21,600 nucleotides of DNA, taken from a virus. A program made the translations under genes and the position numbers. Position 1 is the first letter of the stretch; each line of letters opens with the position of its first letter. A model generated the notes under the pieces. That model was not told where the DNA came from. It worked only from the letters and a program-made list of their open reading frames with translations, and did not search any database. Location of the stretch: positions 1 through 21,600 of the IMG/VR virus record IMGVR_UViG_3300033571_009946, one strand, 5' to 3'. This document shows positions 15,428 to 20,239 of the stretch, piece after piece.

Positions 15428-15458
15428 ATAAAAAAACCCCGTGCCTTTCGGCACGGAG
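15428..15458 (-). terminator. Rho-independent terminator after the 15478 gene
   Basis: On the minus strand CCGTGCC, loop GAAA, GGCACGG is followed by a G pair and seven Ts. It ends the unit encoding 15478-15858. The 9-bp inverted repeat CCCCCCTGG (15369-15377) and CCAGGGGGG (15461-15469) frames it. Confidence 0.85.
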
Positions 15459-15477
15459 TTCCAGGGGGGCGGCTATT

Positions 15478-15858
15478 TTATAGGCAGATGTCAGCCGAAC
15501 AATGTCTTCCGTGTCCAACTCTGTTCGGGAAACTACAATTGAAGTGTGGAACTGGGTGTTCATCTTTACATCTTTGGCAATCGTCAGTTTCAGCCTGTCG
15601 CTTTGCTTCGTATTGCTGTCTCGCTAATTCTTCAGCCACTCTTTCTTGCTCACGCCTTTCAGCAAGTATTGCCTGATACTCTGGGCTTTCAGTTTTCTTA
15701 GGGGCTTTCAAGTATTCAGCAATAAGTTCGCTGGCAATTTCTTTACTAGAGAAAACTATTTCATTCAGTTTTTCGCTCAAGTTAGGTGCGTATCTTTCTT
15801 TATCTAACCGCTTTAGAAATGCCCATTGCTTCTCTGTAATTCCAATTTTATTTTCCAT
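15478..15858 (-). CDS. Protein with TEKQ-type N-terminal module and Cys-rich C-terminus
   Basis: The 126-residue protein starts with ITEKQWAFLKRLDKER and ends this module with EIASELIAEYLKAPKK. The same module occurs in the 15907 protein (ASERQVSFIETLLRER, then DASGLIDNLLKAPK), so the two share an N-terminal domain. The middle is a long charged helix rich in Glu, Gln and Arg (about 60-92). The C-terminus has CQRC, then His, Cys and another Cys pair near its end, a possible zinc-binding site. GGAAGG precedes the ATG. The promoter TTGACA-18-TATACT with TGC is among the strongest in the region. N-terminal modules of this kind occur in actinophage proteins of unknown role. Confidence 0.8.
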   Translation of the reverse strand: MENKIGITEKQWAFLKRLDKERYAPNLSEKLNEIVFSSKEIASELIAEYLKAPKKTESPEYQAILAERREQERVAEELARQQYEAKRQAETDDCQRCKDEHPVPHFNCSFPNRVGHGRHCSADICL

Positions 15859-15880
15859 TTATTTTCCTTCCTACATTTTC

Positions 15881-15910
15881 AGTATAGCACTATAACGCTA
15901 ACCTTGTCAA
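15881..15910 (-). promoter_or_regulatory. Promoter for the 15858 gene
   Basis: TTGACA (15910-15905), 18 bases, TATACT (15886-15881), with TGC before the -10. The -35 overlaps the stop codon of the 15907 gene. Confidence 0.7.
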
Positions 15911-16344
15911 ACATTTTTGATACAGACAGGGCCGATTCCCTGCTCAACGCTTGCTGGGTCAGACAAGAATCTACCGCAGACACAACATAAGCCAGTCGCA
16001 GTTCCGAAGGCTCTCGCTTGCTCTAGGGTCATTTTCTGTTCAGGCTTCAGTTTGTAGATAGCACCCTGCTCATACTCCCACCCACCAGACAAGACAAGTT
16101 TCTTGGCATAAAGTCTGCCAGTCTCTCGACTTGGTTGAACTCGGTAGATGTTTCCATCTTCAAGTTGATAAACACCCATCTCGATACCAGCCAATCTTGA
16201 CACCTTCGGTGCTTTTAGCAAGTTGTCAATTAGACCGCTTGCGTCTTTGCTAGTGAGAATCGAAAAATCTATTTCCTGTTCCCACACTCTTTCTCTAAGT
16301 AAAGTCTCAATGAAACTCACTTGGCGTTCGCTTGCTTTATTCAT
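15907..16344 (-). CDS. DUF6011-like zinc-ribbon protein with TEKQ-type N-terminal module
   Basis: The protein of 145 residues starts with the module SERQVSFIETLLRER, found also in the 15478 protein. A beta-rich middle (YQLEDGNIYRVQPS, AKKLVLSGGWEYE) follows, and the C-terminus has GLCCVCGRFLSDPASVEQGIGPVC. That last motif, CxxCGR-x-L-(S/T)-DP-x-S-x6-GP-x-C, is the signature of DUF6011, a short zinc-binding family in actinobacteria and their phages, with unknown function. Two ATGs are in tandem; the second (16344) lies four bases after AAGGA, the first (16347) too close, so the second is preferred. It is transcribed from an extended -10 promoter at 16374-16402. Confidence 0.85.
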   Translation of the reverse strand: MNKASERQVSFIETLLRERVWEQEIDFSILTSKDASGLIDNLLKAPKVSRLAGIEMGVYQLEDGNIYRVQPSRETGRLYAKKLVLSGGWEYEQGAIYKLKPEQKMTLEQARAFGTATGLCCVCGRFLSDPASVEQGIGPVCIKNV

Positions 16345-16373
16345 CATTTCCTTCTTTCTCTCCTTCCATAATC

Positions 16374-16402
16374 AGTATAGCACTTGACTCTGATAAACGC
16401 AA
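16374..16402 (-). promoter_or_regulatory. Promoter for the DUF6011 gene
   Basis: TTGCGT (16402-16397), 17 bases, TATACT (16379-16374) with TGC directly before the -10. The sequence AGTGCTATACTGA is also found at the 15858 promoter. Confidence 0.65.
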
Positions 16403-16440
16403 CTATAAAGGCGTGTCTTATGTCATAAACCGAAGGGACT

Positions 16441-16464
16441 CCGGGGGCAGCATCTCTTTCCACC
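16441..16464 (-). repeat. Bipartite 24-bp element, copy 3 (one mismatch)
   Basis: On the minus strand GGTGGAA, ten bases, CCCCCGG; the expected T of CCCCTGG is C. It lies 17 bases after the terminator at 16481-16513. CTTATGTCA is at 16417-16425 on the plus strand. Confidence 0.7.
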
Positions 16465-16480
16465 CACCGCACGCCTTCGA

Positions 16481-16513
16481 AATAAAAAAAGAGCCAGATT
16501 TCTCTGGCTCTTT
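16481..16513 (-). terminator. Rho-independent terminator after the 16566 gene
   Basis: On the minus strand AAAGAGCCAGA, loop GAAA, TCTGGCTCTTT, then a run of Ts. It closes the operon of 17189-16566. Confidence 0.9.
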
Positions 16514-16565
16514 CCGTAGGGAGTGGTGATAAATAAGCAGTTTAGCCACTTACTTAGGTGGAGTC

Positions 16566-16805
16566 TTACTCGCCCTTCAAAACCTTCAGGCGTTCCAGAA
16601 TTGCGTCTAGAACTTCAGTCAATGCTTTTAGATTGTCAAGCGACAAGTCTTGAGCAGTCTTACTTCTAGCGATTACCGAAACATTATTCTTCATAATCTC
16701 TAGCAGACTATCCATACCGCTACCAACTTCTTTGTAAGCGATAAGCAGTTCGCCAAGTTCCATCTCTGAAACTTTGTCAATCATTTCTTGATACTTTTTT
16801 TCCAT
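16566..16805 (-). CDS. Coiled-coil hypothetical protein (79 aa)
   Basis: The protein is almost wholly helical (MEKKYQEMIDKVSEMELGEL at the start, DNLKALTEVLDAILERLKVL near the end), with heptad-like Leu/Ile spacing and no Cys or membrane helix, so an oligomeric coiled coil is likely. It is the last gene of a three-gene operon behind two small membrane proteins, separated from the previous stop by one base. A strong terminator follows 53 bases after its stop. Ribosome-binding signal before the ATG is weak (GAAAGA). Function is unknown. Confidence 0.72.
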   Translation of the reverse strand: MEKKYQEMIDKVSEMELGELLIAYKEVGSGMDSLLEIMKNNVSVIARSKTAQDLSLDNLKALTEVLDAILERLKVLKGE

Positions 16806-16806
16806 T

Positions 16807-16980
16807 TTATCTTTCTTTCTTTTTCAAGTATTCGGCAACTGAAATTACAATCGAACCGAAGATTAGTAATACTCCAAGTCCAGCACCAACTAGAAATGAA
16901 TTTATACTTCCGTGCTGACTTGTGAAATAGAATCCAGCACTTGCTGAAACCGCACCTAAACCAAATAACAGATACTTCAC
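16807..16980 (-). CDS. Small two-helix membrane protein (57 aa)
   Basis: The protein begins MKYLLFGLGAVSASAGFYF and ends AEYLKKKER. Two hydrophobic segments (about 3-20 and 29-49) flank a short polar loop (SQHGSINS), and the lysine-rich C-terminus is probably cytoplasmic. The start is a GTG at 16980 that overlaps the preceding stop as GTGA, with AAAGG seven bases upstream; this decides the start. It sits between another membrane protein and a coiled-coil protein in the same operon. No family is recognised. Confidence 0.72.
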   Translation of the reverse strand: MKYLLFGLGAVSASAGFYFTSQHGSINSFLVGAGLGVLLIFGSIVISVAEYLKKKER

Positions 16981-17189
16981 TTATCTACCTTTCTCCAAAC
17001 CAAATCAAGCACGAACAGCAATTCGACCACTCCACCTAGAACTAATCCGTGAATAAACACTTCACTAGCATTACCGATTGGTGTAGCACCATAAGCAATT
17101 AGACCAGCGTGGAATAGAACCCAAGCAACAGCAACCGCAGGGATAATTAGAACTCCAGCAACCAGTCTGGCAATCACATACTTTGTCAT
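16977..17189 (-). CDS. Small two-helix membrane protein (70 aa)
   Basis: The protein starts MTKYVIARLVAGVLIIPAVA and has two membrane segments (about 5-33 and 45-63), ending VLDLVWRKVDK. AGGAG lies five bases before the ATG. It is first in the operon 17189-16566, behind a promoter with TTGACA, 16 bases and TAAACT. Its stop overlaps the next gene's GTG start. The fold resembles small inner-membrane proteins of phage accessory regions, for which a holin or superinfection-exclusion role is sometimes found; nothing here proves either. Confidence 0.75.
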   Translation of the reverse strand: MTKYVIARLVAGVLIIPAVAVAWVLFHAGLIAYGATPIGNASEVFIHGLVLGGVVELLFVLDLVWRKVDK

Positions 17190-17209
17190 TTATCTCTCCT
17201 TCAATTTCA

Positions 17210-17237
17210 AGTTTATAGGCTATTTTAGATTTGTCAA
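17210..17237 (-). promoter_or_regulatory. Promoter of the 17189-16566 operon
   Basis: TTGACA (17237-17232), 16 bases, TAAACT (17215-17210). The -35 begins four bases after the stop of the 17242 gene. Confidence 0.6.
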
Positions 17238-17241
17238 GTGT

Positions 17242-17484
17242 TTAGTTATTCGGGTCGTAATCTGCGTAGTAGTCGTCTCTATCTTCAGATAGCGAACTCT
17301 CTCGGTAAGTAGCACCGCAGAACTCACACTCGATAGCGTAGTTGCCCCAGTCGTCAGTTGCTGTCTCTCCAGCACCATTTTCTTTTAGGCACTCTTCATT
17401 TTCGCACTCGAACGCTTCATACGAAACTTCTTGTGAATAAATACCAGAACCACGCATTGAACCTGGTGGATAATTATCAAACAT
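17242..17484 (-). CDS. Small zinc-ribbon-like protein (80 aa)
   Basis: Cys pairs CENEEC (C-x4-C) and CEFC (C-x2-C), separated by about 24 residues, suggest a zinc ribbon. The C-terminus is acidic (SEDRDDYYADYDPNN), as in many small phage zinc-ribbon proteins that interact with protein partners. The ATG overlaps the end of the ClgR-like gene by eight bases and has AAGGAG seven bases upstream, so coupled translation with the regulator is likely. Function is unknown. Confidence 0.78.
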   Translation of the reverse strand: MFDNYPPGSMRGSGIYSQEVSYEAFECENEECLKENGAGETATDDWGNYAIECEFCGATYRESSLSEDRDDYYADYDPNN

Positions 17485-17755
17485 TTACGAACTCCTTATC
17501 TCTGTCGAACTCATTTATGTAGAACTCCCAACCGCCCATACGATAACCAACTTCGATTACTATCTGGTTAGTCGGAACTCCTAAAGCGTAAGCAATAGAT
17601 TCCATAATCACGGAAGACGCTTCTTTATGACCCCTTTCGATTTCCGAAAGATAGCCTAGAGCAACATTTGCTTTCTTGCTAATCTGTCGCAGAGTTAGAC
17701 CCTTTTCGGTTCTCAACTCTCGCAACACTTCTCCAAGTGCTTCCTTGAACATCAT
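17477..17755 (-). CDS. ClgR-like XRE-family transcriptional regulator
   Basis: The protein (92 residues; ATGATG start) contains a lambda-repressor-like helix-turn-helix at 21-42 and the segment ALGYLSEIERGHKEASS, which closely resembles the recognition region of actinobacterial ClgR (RVSLGYLSEIERGQKEASSE). ClgR activates clp protease and stress genes in Streptomyces, Mycobacterium and Corynebacterium. This copy lacks a longer C-terminal extension. It may imitate or antagonise the host regulator, or control its own operon; both are inference. The ATG overlaps the upstream stop as TAATG. The operon promoter carries a perfect 16-bp palindrome, a candidate operator. Confidence 0.88.
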   Translation of the reverse strand: MMFKEALGEVLRELRTEKGLTLRQISKKANVALGYLSEIERGHKEASSVIMESIAYALGVPTNQIVIEVGYRMGGWEFYINEFDRDKEFVNV

Positions 17756-17937
17756 TATTGTCTCTCCACATCATTATCTTCGGCAACCTTTATCAGTTTC
17801 CAATCGTGAATCTTACGACCATCAACTAGAGTGGTTTTGATTTTGAAGTTTGCTTCTCTTTCTGTCTTTGCTTGAATCTTCAGAATCTCTAGGGGGTCTA
17901 GTCCAGAGACTTTGAAGTAATAGTTTTTATTAGCCAT
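17755..17937 (-). CDS. Hypothetical protein (60 aa)
   Basis: From the ATG at 17937 the protein starts MANKNYYFKVSGLDPLEILK and appears to be a small alpha/beta fold with a strand, a helix (KTEREANFKIKTTL), and a strand (WKLIKVAE). GGAG six bases before ATG 17937 favours this start; the frame is open 33 bases further up, without a ribosome site. It overlaps the upstream gene by eight bases (ATGGCTAA) and its stop overlaps the regulator's ATG (TAATG). No family is recognised. Confidence 0.75.
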   Translation of the reverse strand: MANKNYYFKVSGLDPLEILKIQAKTEREANFKIKTTLVDGRKIHDWKLIKVAEDNDVERQ

Positions 17938-18223
17938 CTTCGTCTCCTTCTTCATCTTTGTATTCAACAAACAGGTCTAGGTGGAAGTTCTCGACAACTG
18001 CGTAAGCAGGTGCTTCAGTTTCTCCGCCTTTGTAAGTGAAACCTATCGGCAAACTAATCTTCACATCTGGCTTCCCATCAGACACCAAGTGAATTGCTGT
18101 CAAGCAAACAGGGTGGAGTTCTGTCGGAACAGGTGGATAGCAGTTGCCTACTAGGTGTAGTTTTAGTTTCTCTTCGAGTGGTAAATCCGTCTCCAAGATT
18201 CCCATTAGGTTCATTAGTCCCAT
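17930..18223 (-). CDS. Hypothetical protein (97 aa), first in the ClgR-like operon
   Basis: The protein starts MGLMNLMGILETDLPLEEKL, contains a beta-rich part (PDVKISLPIGFTYKGGE, AYAVVENFHLDLFVEYK) and ends in an acidic tail (EEGDEDG). It has no motif I recognise. AAAGGAC lies five bases before the ATG, in the recurring leader AAAGACGAAAGGAC. It is the first gene of the operon of 18223-17242, transcribed from a promoter whose -10 and spacer contain a perfect palindrome. Confidence 0.75.
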   Translation of the reverse strand: MGLMNLMGILETDLPLEEKLKLHLVGNCYPPVPTELHPVCLTAIHLVSDGKPDVKISLPIGFTYKGGETEAPAYAVVENFHLDLFVEYKDEEGDEDG

Positions 18224-18262
18224 CTTTTGTCCTTTCGTCTTTATTGTCTCTCTGACATTACA

Positions 18263-18291
18263 AGTATAACAAATTTGTTATTATTCCGCAA
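18263..18291 (-). promoter_or_regulatory. Promoter of the ClgR-like operon with palindromic operator
   Basis: TTGCGG (18291-18286), 17 bases, TATACT (18268-18263). The 16-bp perfect palindrome ATAACAAATTTGTTAT at 18266-18281 covers the spacer and the edge of the -10. That is the geometry of a repressor operator. Confidence 0.65.
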
Positions 18292-18490
18292 CTACCTTTA
18301 CAGCATTTTCGGGAACAGATACCGATACTTTCGGTCCCAAATAGGTAGGGTCTTTTGTTAGGTCGTAGTAGTGAGCAACTACTTCAATCAGACTTTGTTG
18401 AATAAAGTCCGTAGCAGTAATTCCGTCTTTCACAACTCCACCAGTCTCGACTTCAAAGTCAAGCGATACGCTTAGGTTGATTTTTGCCAT
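18281..18490 (-). CDS. Hypothetical protein (69 aa)
   Basis: The protein starts MAKINLSVSLDFEVETGGVV and is beta-rich with an acidic middle helix. It has no Cys, membrane helix or known motif. Its promoter is strong (TTGACA-17-TAAGAT) and leaves a leader of about 75 bases, which holds a short hairpin with stem CGGAA/TTCCG near 18551. Ribosome-binding signal is GAAGG, some eleven bases before the ATG. Its stop codon overlaps the palindromic operator of the next operon. Confidence 0.72.
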   Translation of the reverse strand: MAKINLSVSLDFEVETGGVVKDGITATDFIQQSLIEVVAHYYDLTKDPTYLGPKVSVSVPENAVKVVAE

Positions 18491-18572
18491 TGGTTTTACA
18501 CCTTCTTTCTTGCTTCTTATTTTACACTTTTTGATTATGTTTTATTATCACGGAAACTTCCGCACATTATTT

Positions 18573-18601
18573 ATCTTATCAGACATAGGTGTCCGTGTCA
18601 A
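18573..18601 (-). promoter_or_regulatory. Promoter for the 18490 gene
   Basis: TTGACA (18601-18596), 17 bases, TAAGAT (18578-18573). The 24-bp element ends three bases upstream of the -35. Confidence 0.72.
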
Positions 18602-18604
18602 TCC

Positions 18605-18628
18605 CCAGGGGGTAATACTAATTCCACC
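18605..18628 (-). repeat. Bipartite 24-bp element, copy 4
   Basis: On the minus strand GGTGGAA, ten bases, CCCCTGG, directly between the terminator at 18641-18673 and the -35 of the next promoter. Confidence 0.8.
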
Positions 18629-18640
18629 CCCCAGAAGCAC

Positions 18641-18673
18641 AAAGAAAGAAGCCAGACTTTCGTCTGGCTCTTT
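18641..18673 (-). terminator. Rho-independent terminator after the NlpC/P60 gene
   Basis: On the minus strand AGCCAGAC, loop GAAA, GTCTGGCT, then TCTTTCTTT. The tract is interrupted, so efficiency may be moderate. Confidence 0.8.
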
Positions 18674-18688
18674 CGTTTGATTTGAAAC

Positions 18689-19282
18689 TTATGGAGTTTC
18701 TAGAATCCGCACATAAACTATTCGACTATTTTGGAAATCAGTAATCGGTTGTATGTGAGTTCCACCGAAGCCACGATTGGCGTTTATGACCTTACCCTTA
18801 CCAATGTAGATGGCAGAGTGATAGAAGGACTTGTAGCCCTTGTAGCCGAAGACTACGACATCTCCGACCTTTAGGTCTTGCTTCTTTACTCTCTTGCCAG
18901 CGTAGGCTTGCTTAGTGGCAGAGTGTGGCAGTTCCCTACCAACTTGCTCGTAAGCCCATCTGACCATACCAGAGCAATCCCACCCATAAATAGAAGACCC
19001 TGAAAATACATAGGGGGTTCTACCTACTCGGTGAATTAGGCGGATAACTACTTTATTCAGTTTCTCCCTGTTTTGAACCAATCTCTTTTCGTAAATAACT
19101 CGCTTCTCTAAGAAAGTTAGTTCTCTCTTTTGAATCATAGTTAGAAACGAAATAGTTTTCGGTTCGGTTCGAGTTTCCACACTCTTTGTCTTTACTTCAT
19201 TTGATAACTGACTGGCACTTGCTGAAGATGTTGAACACCCACACAGCACTACTGCCAATGTTATTGTCAGCAACCATCTCAT
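18689..19282 (-). CDS. NlpC/P60 cell-wall peptidase with lipoprotein signal
   Basis: The 197-residue protein opens with MRWLLTITLAVVLCGCS, a lipoprotein signal peptide with lipobox LCGC and Cys16 for lipidation. A basic, helical linker (about 30-85) is followed by an NlpC/P60 domain: catalytic Cys103 in YGWDCSGMVRWAYE, His155 in YHSAIYIGKGK and a likely third polar residue, Asn167. Such enzymes cut D-Glu-diaminopimelate-type bonds in peptidoglycan stems. Lipid anchoring to the membrane surface is unusual for an endolysin and suggests a role at the host surface, such as wall remodelling or blocking superinfection (inference). GGTAGG lies seven bases before the ATG, and a terminator follows. 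The upstream frame start at 19391 is a shadow. Confidence 0.92.
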   Translation of the reverse strand: MRWLLTITLAVVLCGCSTSSASASQLSNEVKTKSVETRTEPKTISFLTMIQKRELTFLEKRVIYEKRLVQNREKLNKVVIRLIHRVGRTPYVFSGSSIYGWDCSGMVRWAYEQVGRELPHSATKQAYAGKRVKKQDLKVGDVVVFGYKGYKSFYHSAIYIGKGKVINANRGFGGTHIQPITDFQNSRIVYVRILETP

Positions 19283-19367
19283 TAGGCGACCTACCTTTCC
19301 TTGCGTTAGTTCTTGGTCGTTGTTTGTTTTGGTTCTCCCAATACTTACTATTCAGTTTTGTTATTAC

Positions 19368-19376
19368 AGGATAGCA
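19368..19376 (-). promoter_or_regulatory. Extended -10 promoter for the NlpC/P60 gene
   Basis: TGC followed by TATCCT (19373-19368), in the shared context GTGCTATCCTGTAATA. The -35 is weak (CATTTA, 17 bases away). The leader is about 80 bases. Confidence 0.45.
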
Positions 19377-19396
19377 CCTATCGGTGTCCATAAATG

Positions 19397-19669
19397 CTAT
19401 TGTATCTCTGTTTTCTGCTTCTTGTCAAGCGTTTTGGTGTGTCCTAGCAGATTCAATGCGTATTCCACATCAACTATCTTGATTACAGCAAGTGCTTTGG
19501 AATAATCTATTTCGCTTCCATCTTTATTACATAAGAAGACCGCAGTTTCTTCGCTTCCCTTTAGATTCTGACATAAGACCGCAACAAACTCGCCAGTTTG
19601 AAGCCTAAACACGAACCCTATTCTTTCAGGCGAAGCATAAATCATTTCAACAGGTTCAGCCAGATACAT
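19397..19669 (-). CDS. Hypothetical protein (90 aa), apparently leaderless
   Basis: From the ATG at 19669 the protein begins MYLAEPVEMIYASPERIGFV and looks like a small beta-barrel fold with strands FRLQTGEFVAVLCQN and ETAVFLCNKDG, then a helix with a basic tail (KTLDKKQKTEIQ). No family is recognised. The frame is open to 19912, but that upstream part runs through the terminator, the 24-bp element and the promoter, so it is not coding. The -10 TAGAAT ends seven bases before this ATG, so the message would be leaderless. Confidence 0.72.
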   Translation of the reverse strand: MYLAEPVEMIYASPERIGFVFRLQTGEFVAVLCQNLKGSEETAVFLCNKDGSEIDYSKALAVIKIVDVEYALNLLGHTKTLDKKQKTEIQ

Positions 19670-19676
19670 AAGAACT

Positions 19677-19682
19677 ATTCTA
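19677..19682 (-). promoter_or_regulatory. -10 of the leaderless 19669 gene
   Basis: TAGAAT (19682-19677), seven bases, then ATG at 19669. The C-run of the bipartite element lies 20 bases upstream of the -10, in place of a -35, as at 15326. Confidence 0.45.
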
Positions 19683-19704
19683 CCTTCAACAAACAATCTG
19701 TGGG

Positions 19705-19728
19705 GGTGGAAATGGGGTAGCCCCCTGG
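19705..19728 (+). repeat. Bipartite 24-bp element, copy 5
   Basis: GGTGGAA, ten bases, CCCCTGG, between the terminator at 19766-19796 and the promoter of the 19669 gene. Confidence 0.8.
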
Positions 19729-19765
19729 AAATCCGTAAGAAAGTTGCGTGTCGGTGGTCGCTGAT

Positions 19766-19796
19766 AAAATAAACGCCCAGATTTCTCTGGGCGTTA
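19766..19796 (-). terminator. Rho-independent terminator after the 19819 gene
   Basis: On the minus strand AACGCCCAGA, loop GAAA, TCTGGGCGTT, then TATTTTAT. It ends the operon that starts at 21247. Confidence 0.88.
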
Positions 19797-19818
19797 TGTC
19801 GGTGGTTGGTTGTAAGAT

Positions 19819-20031
19819 TTAGAACTCTACCGCAGGGGCTGAATCCATTATTACTGCGATAGCGTTTGTGATGGCGTTCTGCTCGTCTGTTTCGCAAGTG
19901 TTGAACTCCCACTCTTCATCTGCTTCGACCCACACATCTCCGTTCTCAAAGTTGATACTGACATCTGGGGCTGTCTCCCATTTCTTAGTGTCGGTATCAT
20001 ACATAACTACAAAGTGATACTGCTTACCCAT
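19819..20031 (-). CDS. Hypothetical acidic protein (70 aa)
   Basis: The protein starts MGKQYHFVVMYDTDTKKWET, with beta strands then an acidic middle (NFENGDVWVEADEEWEFN) and a final helix (EQNAITNAIAVIMDSAP). It is acidic and compact; no family is recognised. Its ATG overlaps the upstream gene by eight bases. It is last in its operon and is followed by a strong terminator. Confidence 0.75.
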   Translation of the reverse strand: MGKQYHFVVMYDTDTKKWETAPDVSINFENGDVWVEADEEWEFNTCETDEQNAITNAIAVIMDSAPAVEF

Positions 20032-20239
20032 TTACACTCTCCCTAATCTCTCTCCAAGAATCTCCCGAACCTTCGATAAGACTTAGGTTCGAACCATTTT
20101 CCCACTCGACCAGAATTGTTCGGCAACCCCAGGGGTCAATGTATTCTCCAACTTTAGTTCCAACCGCACCTGACCTTAGCGAAGTGTAAGGGTCGCTAGT
20201 TGAAATTAGTTCTATTGTTATTTTTTCTTTAGTTGTCAT
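20024..20239 (-). CDS. DUF4314-like protein (71 aa)
   Basis: The sequence IELISTSDPYTSLRSGAVGT, then DPWGCRTILVEWENGSNLSL, matches the DUF4314 pattern: a small SH3-like barrel with STSDPYT, GxxGT and a W-x-(D/N)-G-S core. DUF4314 proteins are common in actinobacterial phages and mobile elements, often near replication or conjugation genes; their function is unknown. AGGAG lies seven bases before the ATG, which overlaps the upstream stop as ATGA. It overlaps the next gene by eight bases. Confidence 0.85.
   Translation of the reverse strand: MTTKEKITIELISTSDPYTSLRSGAVGTKVGEYIDPWGCRTILVEWENGSNLSLIEGSGDSWREIRESVNG

Noticed and set aside
19670-19912. N-terminal extension of the 19397 gene
   Set aside because: It would translate through a strong terminator, a 24-bp element and a promoter, and overlap the preceding gene; its His/Arg-rich composition is unlike protein.
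20105-20140. Sixth copy of the bipartite element
   Set aside because: CCAGGGG is present but the second half reads CTCCAAC instead of TTCCACC, and the site is inside the DUF4314 gene coding for DPWGC.
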